Shown here: in pieces, positions 29,496-38,880 of the stretch
Position numbering within the stretch: the first letter of the stretch is position 1
How the letters are laid out: every line of letters begins with the position of its first letter
Origin: Gammaproteobacteria bacterium
GTDB lineage: Bacteria; Pseudomonadota; Gammaproteobacteria; Thiohalomonadales; Thiohalomonadaceae
Direction of reading: 5' to 3'
Assembly: GCA_026196575.1 (NCBI GenBank)
Contig: JAPHSX010000013.1
Coordinates: 41,327-105,326 of the forward strand
Length of the DNA: 64,000 nt
Made by a program: the position numbers and the translations under genes
Notes under the pieces: generated by a model
The model's input: the letters and a program-made list of their open reading frames with translations, nothing else
The model's database searches: none
Told to the model about the DNA's origin: nothing

Positions 29496-30677
29496 ATGGC
29501 TGAGGCGGGGCAGAAAATTTGCGTGGATGTGGCGATCTGCGGCGGCGGTGTCGCTGGCCTGTGGCTGCTCAACCGTCTGCGCCAGAGCGGTTATCATGCC
29601 ATCCTGCTGGAGAGTGATCGCCTCGGTGCGGGGCAGACCCGCTACGCCCAGGGGATCATCCACGGCGGCACCAAGTACGCGCTCACCGGCAAGCTCACCG
29701 GCTCCTCCGAGGCGATCGTCGAGATGCCCGCCCGCTGGCGCGCTTGCCTGGAGGGAAAAGGGGAGCTGGACCTCTCCTCGGTAAAACTGATGTCGGACCA
29801 CCAGTACCTGTGGTCGACCACCAGCCTCACCTCCCGTCTCGCCGGTTTCTTTGCCAGCAGGCTGATGCGCTCGCGCACCCAGGCGCTGGAGGGGGAGGGG
29901 CGACCGGAGCTGTTTCGTTCACCGCAATTTAAGGGGCAGGTCTATCGCCTGGATGAGCCGGTGCTCGATACCGCCTTGCTGATCGCGGCACTGGCCGCCC
30001 CCTGCCGTGACTTCATATTCGCTACCGACGCTCTGCGACTCTCTCCCGAACATCCTACCCGCATTGAAATGAGCGGCGGGCGTGTGATCGAGGCGCAGCG
30101 TCTGGTGCTCTGTGCCGGTGCCGGCAACGAGGCGTTGTTGCAGCAGCTGGGGCGTACGACGCCGGCGATGCAGCGTCGCCCGCTGCAGATGGTGATGCTG
30201 CGCGGCAACGGCCTGCCGACAGGCGTTTACGCCCACTGCCTGGGCGCCAATGCCCTGCCGCGCATCACCATTACCAGCCATTTTGATGCCGCGGGTCGTA
30301 CCGTCTGGTATATCGGCGGCCAGCCGGCGGAGGAGGGGGTGGGACGTTCGCGCGAGGCGCAGATCAGCGCGGTGCGCGAAGAGCTCACGGCCCTCTTTCC
30401 GTGGCTCGATTTTAGCGCCTGTGAGTGGGACACCCTGCATATTGACCGTGCCGAGCCGAAGATGGCCGACGGCTCGCGTCCCGATGATGTCTTTGTGGAG
30501 GGGCGCGAGGGGGTGCTCACCGCCTGGCCGACCAAGCTGGCGCTGGCGCCGCGCCTCGCCGATGAGGTGGCGCGGCTGCTGCGTGGCGTGCTGCCAAGTG
30601 GCAGTGCCGATATCGCCGCATGGCCCCATCCGCAGATGGCACCGCTGCCGTGGCAGGAGGAGGAGAAGTGGCACTGA
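29496..30677 (+). CDS. FAD-dependent oxidoreductase (DAO/GlpD-like)
   Basis: The 393-residue protein starts with a Rossmann dinucleotide fold (VDVAICGGGVAGLWLLNRL, then LLESDRLGAGQT) and contains QGIIHGGTKYAL, similar to glycerol-3-phosphate dehydrogenase/D-amino-acid oxidase families. RLVLCAGAGN fits the second FAD-contact segment. No transmembrane helix is evident. Start ATG 29496 lies 5 bp after hldE, so the two are co-translated. It overlaps the following aldo/keto reductase by 10 bp. Its substrate is unknown; the LPS context suggests an envelope sugar or polyol precursor, but that is inference. Confidence 0.85.
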   Translation: MAEAGQKICVDVAICGGGVAGLWLLNRLRQSGYHAILLESDRLGAGQTRYAQGIIHGGTKYALTGKLTGSSEAIVEMPARWRACLEGKGELDLSSVKLMSDHQYLWSTTSLTSRLAGFFASRLMRSRTQALEGEGRPELFRSPQFKGQVYRLDEPVLDTALLIAALAAPCRDFIFATDALRLSPEHPTRIEMSGGRVIEAQRLVLCAGAGNEALLQQLGRTTPAMQRRPLQMVMLRGNGLPTGVYAHCLGANALPRITITSHFDAAGRTVWYIGGQPAEEGVGRSREAQISAVREELTALFPWLDFSACEWDTLHIDRAEPKMADGSRPDDVFVEGREGVLTAWPTKLALAPRLADEVARLLRGVLPSGSADIAAWPHPQMAPLPWQEEEKWH

Positions 30678-31465
30678 ACGGCCTCTGGCGCACGCTTGGC
30701 GCGACCGGCATTGAGGTGAGCCCGCTGGGGCTGGGCACGGTGAAGATCGGTCGCGACCAGCAGGTAAAGTACCCCAACGGTTTTACCATTCCCGACGATA
30801 AGGCGGTGCGCGCGCTGTTTGACCTGGCCTGGGAGCTGGGCATCAACACCCTCGATACCGCCCCCGCCTATGGCAACTCTGAGGAGCGGCTCGGTCAGCT
30901 GCTGCCGCACCGTCACGACTGGGTGATTGTCGGCAAGGTGGGAGAGATCTTCGAGCGCGGTGAATCGAGTTTCGACTTTAGTGCCCAATATACCCGCATG
31001 AGTGTAGAGCGTTCGCTCAAACGGCTGCGGCGCGATGTTATCGATATGGTGCTGGTGCACTCCCACGGCGACGACATGGCGATCATCCGCAATGAGGCGG
31101 TGTGCGACACCCTCCATGAGCTTAAACACGAGGGCAAGATTAAGGCGATCGGCATGTCGACCAAGTCGGTTGAGGGCGGCCTCTGGTGCGTGGAAAACAT
31201 GGATGTGGTGATGGCCAGCTACAACCCGACCTATACCGAGGAGCTGCCGGTGCTGCAGCGTGCCGCCGAACTCAACAAGGGTGTGTTGATCAAAAAGGGG
31301 CTGCAAAGCGGCCACGCCGACAGCGCCGCCGGTGGCGGCGGGGTGGAGGCGGCGCTGCGTTTTGTCTTCGTCCAGCCTGCGGTACACAGCGTGGTGGTCG
31401 GCACCATCAACCCGAAACACCTGCGCGAGAATGTCGAGATCACCGAAACGGTATTAAGGGGCTGA
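30668..31465 (+). CDS. Aldo/keto reductase
   Basis: The 265-residue protein has the AKR barrel and tetrad: D and Y in NTLDTAPAYGNSEERLG, K in IVGKVGE and H in VLVHSHGDD. IGMSTKSVEGG, then the C-terminal NADPH-site segment VVVGTINPKHLRENV. GTG 30668 has a GGAGGAGGAG upstream and reads within the end of the FAD oxidoreductase gene (10-bp overlap). Tight coupling suggests the two redox enzymes act on the same metabolite. waaF starts 2 bp downstream. Substrate unknown. Confidence 0.88.
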   Translation: MALNGLWRTLGATGIEVSPLGLGTVKIGRDQQVKYPNGFTIPDDKAVRALFDLAWELGINTLDTAPAYGNSEERLGQLLPHRHDWVIVGKVGEIFERGESSFDFSAQYTRMSVERSLKRLRRDVIDMVLVHSHGDDMAIIRNEAVCDTLHELKHEGKIKAIGMSTKSVEGGLWCVENMDVVMASYNPTYTEELPVLQRAAELNKGVLIKKGLQSGHADSAAGGGGVEAALRFVFVQPAVHSVVVGTINPKHLRENVEITETVLRG

Positions 31466-31467
31466 GC

Positions 31468-32514
31468 GTGGCTGCCGCCTCACGCATCCTCATCGTCGGT
31501 CCCGCCTGGGTGGGCGACATGGTGATGGCCCAGAGCCTGTTTATCTCGTTGCGACAACGTCATCCCGACGCCCTGATCGACGTACTGGCCCCTGCCTGGT
31601 CAGTGCCACTGCTCTCGCGCATGCCCGAGGTCCATGAGGCGATCACCGTCCCGACCGGCCACGGCGAGTTTGGCCTTGCCGCACGCTGGCGCCTCGGCCG
31701 CTCCCTGCGTAGCCATCACTATGATCAAGCCTTGGTGTTGCCGCGCTCGCTCAAGTCCGCCTTGATTCCCCTCTTCGCCGGCGCCCGCGTGCGCAGCGGT
31801 TACTGCGGCGAGATGCGCTACGGCATGCTCAACGACATCCGTGCGTTGGATAAAAGGGTGCTGACACAGACGGTGCAGCGCTTCGTCGCGCTGGGGCAGC
31901 CTGCCGATGCCCCTCTCCCCCCGGCCACTCCCCATCCAGCGCTCAAGGTGGACGCGGGTAACCAGCGGCGCCTGTTACAGGAGCTGGGACTCGACCTGGA
32001 GAGGCCTGTGATCGGCTTCATGCCCGGCGCCGAATATGGCCCGGCCAAGCAGTGGCCGCTGGCGCATTACGCTGCGCTGGCCGGGTTACTGGTCGAGCAG
32101 GGCTTTCAGGTGTGGTTGTTCGGGTCGGCAAAAGATCGTAAGGCAGCACCGCAAATCGCTACCGGACTTGGACAGGTTTACAATCTGTGCGGCCGCACCG
32201 AACTGGTCGATGCGGTCGACCTTATCGCCCTCTGCCGCACGGTGGTGAGCAACGACTCGGGGCTGATGCACGTGGCCGCAGCGGTCGGCACGCCGCTGGT
32301 GGCGCTCTATGGCTCCTCCACCCCGGCCTACACCCCGCCGCTGACCGACAAGGCGGAGGTGCTCTACCTGGGGCTGGAGTGCAGCCCCTGCTTCAAGCGG
32401 GAGTGTCCGCTGGGGCATACCCAATGTCTGACCCGGATTGATGCCGCTCAGGCGCTGGCCGCCGTTGAGCGTCTGTTATCCAGCGAAAACATTAAACAAA
32501 GGGAACACGCATGA
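31468..32514 (+). CDS. waaF: ADP-heptose:LPS heptosyltransferase II
   Basis: The 348-residue GT9 enzyme adds the second heptose to the LPS inner core at the cytoplasmic face of the inner membrane. GTG 31468 directly after the AKR stop gives ASRILIVGPAWVGDMVMAQSLF, the WaaF N-terminus. FMPGAEYGPAKQWPLAHYA, NDSGLMHVAAAVGTPLVALYGSS, and CSPCFKRECPLGHTQCL near the C-terminus are diagnostic. Its stop overlaps the next glycosyltransferase by 4 bp. Strong assignment. Confidence 0.95.
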   Translation: MAAASRILIVGPAWVGDMVMAQSLFISLRQRHPDALIDVLAPAWSVPLLSRMPEVHEAITVPTGHGEFGLAARWRLGRSLRSHHYDQALVLPRSLKSALIPLFAGARVRSGYCGEMRYGMLNDIRALDKRVLTQTVQRFVALGQPADAPLPPATPHPALKVDAGNQRRLLQELGLDLERPVIGFMPGAEYGPAKQWPLAHYAALAGLLVEQGFQVWLFGSAKDRKAAPQIATGLGQVYNLCGRTELVDAVDLIALCRTVVSNDSGLMHVAAAVGTPLVALYGSSTPAYTPPLTDKAEVLYLGLECSPCFKRECPLGHTQCLTRIDAAQALAAVERLLSSENIKQREHA

Positions 32515-33281
32515 GGATTAGCGCGACCGTTATCGCCCGCAACGAGGCGGAGAATATCCGGGACTGCATCGCCTCGGCCCAGCGGGTGTGCGATGAGGTG
32601 ATCGTGGTGGTCGACACCAAGACCACCGACGAGACCGCAGCCATCGCCGAATCCATGATGGGGGCGAGGGTCTACCACCAGGAGTACCTGGGCGACGGGC
32701 CGCAGAAGGCCTTCGGTGTGCAGTTTGCGAGCAACGACTGGATTCTTAGTGTGGATGCGGACGAGCGTCTGGATGAGGATGCGGTCGCCGCGATTGAGGG
32801 ACTGGACCTAACCGACAACAGCGTCGACGGCTACAGTCTGCGCCGGCGCAATTTCGTCGGCAGCCACTGGATCCGTGCTGCCGGGTTCTATCCGGATCGG
32901 GTAACCCGTCTCTACCACAAGGGGCGCGCCGCCTACCTGCCGAAAAAGGGTCACTCCAGTGTCGATGCGAAAAAAGTTCGTGCTCTCGATGCCCACCTCC
33001 TCCACTTTACCTATCGCGATTACGCCCACTGGATTGAGCGGATTAATGCGTTGAGTTCGCGTGATGCCTGGGCGATGTATGAACGCGGCAGGGGGGCGTC
33101 CAAGTCGGCACCGGCACTGCATGCGCTAATCGCACTGCTGCGCAAACTCATTTTCAAGGGCGGTATTTTTCAGGGTATGGATGGCGCCACCGTGGCCATT
33201 ACCACCGCCTTTCATGCCTACATGAAATATCTCAAGCTCAATGAACTGCACGAGAAGAAAAAGCGCGAGGAGAGCGCATGA
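32511..33281 (+). CDS. Glycosyltransferase family 2, WaaE-like
   Basis: The 256-residue GT-A enzyme has the N-terminal ISATVIARNEAENIRDCI, DEVIVVVDTKTTDETA and the metal-binding DADERLDEDA. RVTRLYHKGRAAYL and the C-terminal amphipathic region are shared with WaaE/KdtX-type enzymes, which add glucose to the first heptose of the LPS core. It overlaps both neighbours by 4 bp (waaF and the GT4), so it is translationally coupled within the core operon. The exact sugar is inferred. Confidence 0.88.
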   Translation: MRISATVIARNEAENIRDCIASAQRVCDEVIVVVDTKTTDETAAIAESMMGARVYHQEYLGDGPQKAFGVQFASNDWILSVDADERLDEDAVAAIEGLDLTDNSVDGYSLRRRNFVGSHWIRAAGFYPDRVTRLYHKGRAAYLPKKGHSSVDAKKVRALDAHLLHFTYRDYAHWIERINALSSRDAWAMYERGRGASKSAPALHALIALLRKLIFKGGIFQGMDGATVAITTAFHAYMKYLKLNELHEKKKREESA

Positions 33282-34414
33282 AAATCATCGAACTGTGCCT
33301 CTCGCCCGACCTTGGCGGGCTGGAACTCTATATGTACCGCTGCTGCCGCGAGTTGGGGAAGGGCGCCGAGGTGATCCCGCTGGTCTGCGAGGGGGGGCGG
33401 TTGCAGCAACGCCTCGAAGCCGAGGGGGCGAAGCCTCAAATGGTGGAACGTCGTAATCGGGCGCTGCCCCTGCTGGCGGCACGGCGCCTGGCACGGCTTA
33501 TCGACGAGGAGCAGGTGGATATCATCCACATTCACTGGACCAAGGACATTCCGCTGGCCGCCTTTGCCAAGGCCTTTGCCAAGCGCAAGCCGATGCTGGT
33601 CTCGACCCGGCAGATGCAGATCACCCGGCCCAAGCGCGATCGCTACCACGATTTTCTCTATCGCCAGATCGACCTCAATATCACCATCACCGAGGCGCTG
33701 GCCGGTGATATGCGCGGTCTTCTCAACCCCGCCTATGCGGACCGTGTTGTACCGCTCTACTACGGCGTGGCCGAGCCGACGGAGTTTCTTTCAGCGGGGG
33801 CGCGTCAGGCGTTGCGTGACGAGATGGGGATTGGCCCGTCGACCTTTCTTGTCTGCCTGGTGGGTCGCATCAAGCACTACAAGGGGCAGCACCTGCTGGT
33901 TGAGGCCATCGGCAAGGCGCTGCAGCAGGGCGAGGATGTGGCCGCACTCATCGTCGGCCACGCCATGGAGCAGGATTATTTGGCGGACCTCAAACGCCGT
34001 GTGCAGGAGAACGGCTGGCAGGGGCGCATTCTGTTTCGCGATTTCGTCGAGCAACCGCAGCGACTGATGCAGGCTTGCGATGTGGTAGCACTCACCACGG
34101 TGGAGGAGACCTTCGGCCTGGTGCTGGTGGAGGCGATGCGCGCCGGGGTAGCGGTGATCGGTTCGGACCGCGGAGGGGTGCCGGAGATCATCGACCACGA
34201 AAAGACCGGTATGCTGTTTCGCTCCACCGACGGCGAGGATCTCTACCGGCAGTTACAGCGCCTGTGGCAGGATCGGGACCTCTGCGCCCGCCTGGCGGCG
34301 GCCGGTAAGGAGAAGGCGGATCGGGTATTTGACGAGGCCAGCCATTTCAGTGCATTGCGAGCCCTGCTTCAACAGCGATACGGCGCCTACCTCAGCGCAG
34401 AAAAGTCGCGCTAA
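33278..34414 (+). CDS. Glycosyltransferase family 4
   Basis: The 378-residue GT-B enzyme starts with a glycine-rich donor/acceptor loop (ELCLSPDLGGLELYM). The C-terminal nucleotide-sugar site includes VCLVGRIKHYKGQHLLVEAI and EETFGLVLVEAMRAGVAVIGS. It ends the plus-strand hldE operon. Its last 23 bp overlap, tail to tail, the end of the minus-strand GT9 gene. It probably extends the LPS core or a capsule-like glycan; donor sugar unknown. Confidence 0.9.
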   Translation: MKIIELCLSPDLGGLELYMYRCCRELGKGAEVIPLVCEGGRLQQRLEAEGAKPQMVERRNRALPLLAARRLARLIDEEQVDIIHIHWTKDIPLAAFAKAFAKRKPMLVSTRQMQITRPKRDRYHDFLYRQIDLNITITEALAGDMRGLLNPAYADRVVPLYYGVAEPTEFLSAGARQALRDEMGIGPSTFLVCLVGRIKHYKGQHLLVEAIGKALQQGEDVAALIVGHAMEQDYLADLKRRVQENGWQGRILFRDFVEQPQRLMQACDVVALTTVEETFGLVLVEAMRAGVAVIGSDRGGVPEIIDHEKTGMLFRSTDGEDLYRQLQRLWQDRDLCARLAAAGKEKADRVFDEASHFSALRALLQQRYGAYLSAEKSR

Positions 34415-35429
34415 TCCGCCGCGCTGCGGCCACAACATCAATACCGGAGACGGCGTCTTCTGGTACCTCTGGTGGTGGCACAAAGACAAGCCGCTTGTCC
34501 GGGGCATTGAGGGTTTGCCAGCGTAGTGGTGTCGCCGAGCGGTGCCGCGGATAGAAAGCGGCGGTCGGGCGATCCAATGCGGCTGCCATGTGCAGCGGAC
34601 CGGTTGAATTACTGATGAACAGATCGGCAAATGCCAAATCGCGGGCGAGTTCCCCCAAACCGTTATGGGGTTGTAACACGGTCGCCGGATGCGCCGTAAT
34701 TCCTTTGCATACTTCTGCAGCCACCTCCTCTTCGCCCGGACCCGCTGTGATCACGAAGGCCAGCGGGCGAGTGCCCTGGAGGGTGTTTGCCAGTACGGCA
34801 TACTGGGCCAGCAAGAGATTGTTCGCCGAGCCGCCGCTTCCCGGATGAATAAAGACCAGTCGACTTTTTGCCGACAGTTGCCGGTTTGCGCAGAAGTCAC
34901 CGCGCAGTCGTTCGATCTCGTCACTATCGAATCGTAGTAGGGGCCGTTTGATACAGACCGGCAGGAAATCCTCTGTACCTTGCGTAAGGTGAGGTTCCAG
35001 ACCCTTTAAATCCTGTAAAAACCGATAACCGAGATCCAGATTGTAGGCGTACTCGGGTTTTTCCGAACGTGAGCGCCGCTGGGGCAAGCGCCGATTATAA
35101 CAAAACTGTGCCAGTTTGGTCGCCGGGGTAAGCCGGTAGGGAATGCCTGCCAGGTAGCCGGCCAGGGCGACCCGTCCGGTGGAGAACAAGGTGAGGAGCG
35201 CATCGAAATGCCCGATGAGCATCTTGCTTCGTAGTGCGGAAAGGTCGGCGAGAGCGGATGGTTTCCTTTGATCGATAACGACCTCGTCGATCCAGGGACA
35301 CAGCTCCGCCATCGGTGCGGTATAGAGGGGAACAAGTGCGCTGACATGTCCCTCGGGCCAGTGGTGCTTGAGCAGTGCGAACAGTGGCCAAGCCAGCATG
35401 AAGTCGCCTAGCCTGTCGTTGCGCACCAC
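34392..35429 (-). CDS. Glycosyltransferase family 9 (heptosyltransferase-like)
   Basis: The frame from the first canonical start (GTG 35429) is 345 aa. It has RNDRLGDFMLAWPLFALL, VFIHPGSGGSANNLLLAQYA and FISNSTGPLHMAAALDRPTAAFYP, all typical of GT9. The usual first beta strand (RLLVV) lies just upstream of GTG 35429. The only good Shine-Dalgarno (GGGGAGG, 35469-35475) points to an ATC (35462) or ATT (35459) codon, so the real start may be non-canonical. No in-frame ATG, GTG or TTG exists between 35430 and the upstream stop at 35493. Donor sugar unknown. Confidence 0.85.
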   Translation of the reverse strand: MVRNDRLGDFMLAWPLFALLKHHWPEGHVSALVPLYTAPMAELCPWIDEVVIDQRKPSALADLSALRSKMLIGHFDALLTLFSTGRVALAGYLAGIPYRLTPATKLAQFCYNRRLPQRRSRSEKPEYAYNLDLGYRFLQDLKGLEPHLTQGTEDFLPVCIKRPLLRFDSDEIERLRGDFCANRQLSAKSRLVFIHPGSGGSANNLLLAQYAVLANTLQGTRPLAFVITAGPGEEEVAAEVCKGITAHPATVLQPHNGLGELARDLAFADLFISNSTGPLHMAAALDRPTAAFYPRHRSATPLRWQTLNAPDKRLVFVPPPEVPEDAVSGIDVVAAARRISATFLR

Positions 35430-35488
35430 CAGCAGGCGCGGCGCGGATGCCTTAGTAATGATGGGGTACCTCCCCGAGAGGGTGATAA

Positions 35489-36751
35489 TTAATCATCCTG
35501 CTTGCTTTGCAGAGTGTTCTCGATGCGGTACTGCGCCAGCACCATCCCAATAAAGAGGGCGAAGAACAGCATAGTGTTCTGTTGGTGCAGGAATCGGGCA
35601 GGGAGGTCGGCGATGATGACGATAAATAGCACCACAAGTTTGATGTAGGTCAGCTCCGAGTCTCTCACACGAATCCTGTAGATAGCGACAAGCATTGCCA
35701 GCAGGGCGCCGAGACCGATCAGCCCTGTTCCCACCACGGTGTCGATAAAGTAGTTGTGGAAATGCCCATGATCGTGGGCAATCTGCATCTGTCCAGGATA
35801 GTCGCGGGCGATAATGCGGTTTTTCTCTGCATGGTTGTCGCCGATGCCTACGCCGAAGAGCAGTGAACGTTCGGCGAGAATGTCCTTGGCAATGACATAG
35901 CTGGCCAGGCGGTTGCCGAAGGAGGTGTTGTAGTTCTGTTCTTGCAGCGCCTTTTCGGTGTCGCTGATAGCCTGGTGTACACGATAATTGAAATCTTCAT
36001 AGCCGAAATAGGCCGTGATGAAAATCAGAGTCGGTAAAATCGATGCCAGGACAAGCGTGCGTAACGATAGTCGTGCGTAGAGCAGGGTGATAAAGAAAAG
36101 GGTCAGGAACAGGGTAACCTGCCCGGTGCGGCCCCCTGAGATCACCAGGTTTCCTGCCATGGTGATAAAGAACCCAGAATAGAGAAGCGTCCGCTTGATG
36201 TCGGTACTATGTTTGATCTCGTAACCGAGCAGCATGATGGTAAAGGCCACCAGCACGCTGTAGGGAATGTGGTGCATAAAGGCAACAGGATAGGCAGCTT
36301 TGTTCTCGATTAGCCCAAAAAGCATGCTGTAGGAGATCAGTTCGTTGACGAGCATCGAAATGATGAATGCCTTGATGATCAGGGGAATAGTCTCGCGCCT
36401 TATGCTCGAGGCGACGATCAACAGCGGGATGTAGATATAGATGGCAAAGCGGTTCACATAATTGATACCGCTCTTGAGGTCGTCGCTCCACAGCAGAGAC
36501 AGTCCGAGAATAAAAAGGAAAAGCGTTGCCGTCTGCACAACGCGATTCTTGCGCAGAAAGCGGATTTTTTCCCCGTCGCCCAGGGTAAAGAGCCACAGCA
36601 GGAATACCACCGTCATGATGGTCTTCGCCCAGTTCTGGGAGATGGGAAAGACAAAAGCGGTTAGGACAACAAGGGCATTAATCCATGCATGCAGGTCGGA
36701 TACTCGAATTCTATCATTGAGATCTTTACTGAGATCGGCAAGTCTTGACAC
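35489..36751 (-). CDS. O-antigen ligase family protein (Wzy_C type)
   Basis: The 420-residue polytopic inner-membrane protein has about ten helices and a periplasmic loop with FGVGIGDNHAEKN and the His-rich IAHDHGHFHNYFIDTVVGTG, typical of WaaL-type O-antigen ligases. Such enzymes move undecaprenyl-linked O-chains onto lipid A-core. GTG 36751 is chosen because AAAGGA lies 6 bp upstream; the frame is open further but overlaps the divergent GT4 promoter area. The region looks lower in GC than the flanking core genes, as usual for O-antigen functions. Confidence 0.88.
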   Translation of the reverse strand: MSRLADLSKDLNDRIRVSDLHAWINALVVLTAFVFPISQNWAKTIMTVVFLLWLFTLGDGEKIRFLRKNRVVQTATLFLFILGLSLLWSDDLKSGINYVNRFAIYIYIPLLIVASSIRRETIPLIIKAFIISMLVNELISYSMLFGLIENKAAYPVAFMHHIPYSVLVAFTIMLLGYEIKHSTDIKRTLLYSGFFITMAGNLVISGGRTGQVTLFLTLFFITLLYARLSLRTLVLASILPTLIFITAYFGYEDFNYRVHQAISDTEKALQEQNYNTSFGNRLASYVIAKDILAERSLLFGVGIGDNHAEKNRIIARDYPGQMQIAHDHGHFHNYFIDTVVGTGLIGLGALLAMLVAIYRIRVRDSELTYIKLVVLFIVIIADLPARFLHQQNTMLFFALFIGMVLAQYRIENTLQSKQDD

Positions 36752-36911
36752 GGTAAATCCTTTGCTGGAGGGGCTTTTTACCCTGTGTTGGCACCGCGGT
36801 ATCATATCGTCCGAATGGACTGATTCAAAGTACCATTCTGACAGGCTATGGTACCATCGGCACTTGAATAATACATATGGGCGCTTTTTTGGGGCGCGGG
36901 GAATTGACAGG

Positions 36912-38051
36912 TTGAATCCAAAAAGAATTGTCCTGGTGGCGCGCAGCCTGCAAATGGGTGGTATTGAGCGCAATACCATTACCCTGGCGAACAACCTGGT
37001 CGAGATGGGCCATGATGTGCATATCGTGGTTTATAAAAAACGCCCCGGGTTGGTGCCAGATCCCAGGGTGTACATCCACTATTTCGATATCGACAAGATC
37101 AATCGGATCACGGTGATTGGGTTGATCTATGACCTGTTTACCCGCACCTTTCTGGCGCCCTTGATACCGCGCTCCGGCTTTGTCTGGCGCGGCATTTACG
37201 GCAGCTGGTTCTTTCGGCTGCTGCTGCGAAAACTGGAGAAACAATTCGGTTCTATCGACAAAATTATTACGCGTGGGCAAGGAGCCTTTGAAATGCTTTG
37301 GCGCCTGCGCGATCCGCGCTGCTACCAGGTGATCGTAAGCCCCATCGACCCGCCCAGCCACGGTTGGCTGGATCGCTGGTACAGTCGTTTGCTGTTTGCC
37401 GGCAAGAACAATGTCTGCAACTCAACCGGCGTAATGGAATCTGTCAAGGCACGGCTGCAGGCTTACGGTTATTCGGCAAGGCAGCTTGTGGTGATTTCCA
37501 ATCCGATCCCGATTGATCGGATTGAGCAGCTCTCGCATGAGCCGGTGACGCTGCCCCAGCGCCCGTTTATAGTTCATGTGGCGCGCCTCACCTACCAGAA
37601 AAACCAGGAATTGCTTATTCGTGCTTTCCATGCGGCGAATGTAGAAGAGGACCTTGTTATCATTGGTGGTGGACAGGACCGCTCCAAGCTGGAGAAGTTG
37701 GTGGTGACATTGGGACTTGATGGTCGAGTTCTGTTCCTGGGGCAGCTCGAGAATCCCTATCCCTGGATGCGTGCAGCAAAGCTTTTTGTGCTCAGCTCCC
37801 GCTACGAGGGCTTCGGCCTGGTGATGGCCGAGGCGCATGTCTGCGGCACACCGGTAGTTGCCGTGGATTGTCGCGGTGGGGTTCGTGACGTGCTCATCGA
37901 GGAGCAGACTCGGCTGATATCCGAACCGACAGTCGAGAGATTGGCTGACAAGATCCGCGAGGGTATTACCGACCCGGTTGAGGTTAGGCGCGAATGGGTC
38001 GAGCGCTTCGAGGCGAAGAAGATCGCTTCGCAATTCCTTGAGTTATCATAA
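36912..38051 (+). CDS. Glycosyltransferase family 4
   Basis: About 379 residues from TTG 36912, which directly precedes the first beta strand (NPKRIVLVARSLQMGGIERNT). The start is uncertain, since no ATG or GTG with a good Shine-Dalgarno is in frame nearby. The GT-B core has HVARLTYQKNQELLIRAF and SSRYEGFGLVMAEAHVCGTPVVAVDC. It is divergent from the O-antigen ligase (160 bp apart) and starts a plus-strand run with two FkbM methyltransferases. Probably makes the O-chain or outer core. Confidence 0.87.
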   Translation: MNPKRIVLVARSLQMGGIERNTITLANNLVEMGHDVHIVVYKKRPGLVPDPRVYIHYFDIDKINRITVIGLIYDLFTRTFLAPLIPRSGFVWRGIYGSWFFRLLLRKLEKQFGSIDKIITRGQGAFEMLWRLRDPRCYQVIVSPIDPPSHGWLDRWYSRLLFAGKNNVCNSTGVMESVKARLQAYGYSARQLVVISNPIPIDRIEQLSHEPVTLPQRPFIVHVARLTYQKNQELLIRAFHAANVEEDLVIIGGGQDRSKLEKLVVTLGLDGRVLFLGQLENPYPWMRAAKLFVLSSRYEGFGLVMAEAHVCGTPVVAVDCRGGVRDVLIEEQTRLISEPTVERLADKIREGITDPVEVRREWVERFEAKKIASQFLELS

Positions 38052-38089
38052 GCGGCCGATTGGGACGCAAGGAAATCTGGATAGAGACA

Positions 38090-38854
38090 ATGAATTTACG
38101 CGATGTGTTGAATAAGGTATTCGCCGGTAAGGGTTACCGGATAGAACGTTCCATGCCAGTGGTTTTCCGCGAGGATGTCCGGTTCGATGTGGATCTCGAT
38201 TTTCTGATCCAGCACGAGATCTTCCGCCGCGGCGGGAGTTTTCACTTTGTACAGATCGGTGCCAATGACGGAATCAGCCGCTCAGATGACCTGATTCGCT
38301 ATATCCGCCAGTTCAACGCCACCGGGATTATGGTCGAGCCACAGCCCGATCTGTTCGCCCAGCTGCAGAAGAATTTCGTCGACTACCCTGATATAGAACT
38401 GGTTAACAAGGCTATTCACAAAACAGAGAAAGCCATGACCCTCTACCGCCTGGATCCCCAGGTTCTAAATGGCATCGCAGACCTTCCGCTATGGGCACAG
38501 ACCAACGGTATTGCCAGTTTCGATAGGGCCCATGTTCTGGAGCACGCCAGCCGCATCGGGTTGGGGGGAGAGGTGATCGAATCGCAACAGGTGCCCTGCG
38601 TAAGTCTGGACGAATTGTTGGCGCAATCCTCGCAAACTCCAGGTGTGCTCAAGGTGGATACAGAGGGTTATGACTACGAAGTGCTCTCTATGCTGGATCT
38701 GGCACAGGTCCGACCAACCATCATCCGCTTTGAGCACTTGCACATGTCCACCGGGCAGTATGAGGACCTTGTGTACCGGATGATCGAAGCGGGGTATCGT
38801 TTTCTTGCCGACAAGATGAATACCACGGCATACCTGCCGCAGCCGCTTGCCTGA
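38090..38854 (+). CDS. FkbM family methyltransferase
   Basis: The 254-residue SAM-dependent methyltransferase has motif I as FHFVQIGANDGIS, then GIMVEPQPDLFAQL and LKVDTEGYDYEVLSML, typical of FkbM. Such enzymes often O-methylate sugars of surface glycans. ATG 38090 is chosen, with GGATAGAG upstream; TTG 38060 is an alternative. It lies 38 bp after the GT4 and 26 bp before a second, distinct FkbM protein. Confidence 0.87.
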   Translation: MNLRDVLNKVFAGKGYRIERSMPVVFREDVRFDVDLDFLIQHEIFRRGGSFHFVQIGANDGISRSDDLIRYIRQFNATGIMVEPQPDLFAQLQKNFVDYPDIELVNKAIHKTEKAMTLYRLDPQVLNGIADLPLWAQTNGIASFDRAHVLEHASRIGLGGEVIESQQVPCVSLDELLAQSSQTPGVLKVDTEGYDYEVLSMLDLAQVRPTIIRFEHLHMSTGQYEDLVYRMIEAGYRFLADKMNTTAYLPQPLA

Positions 38855-38880
38855 GCGAACTTCACGAAGAGATTGGAATC

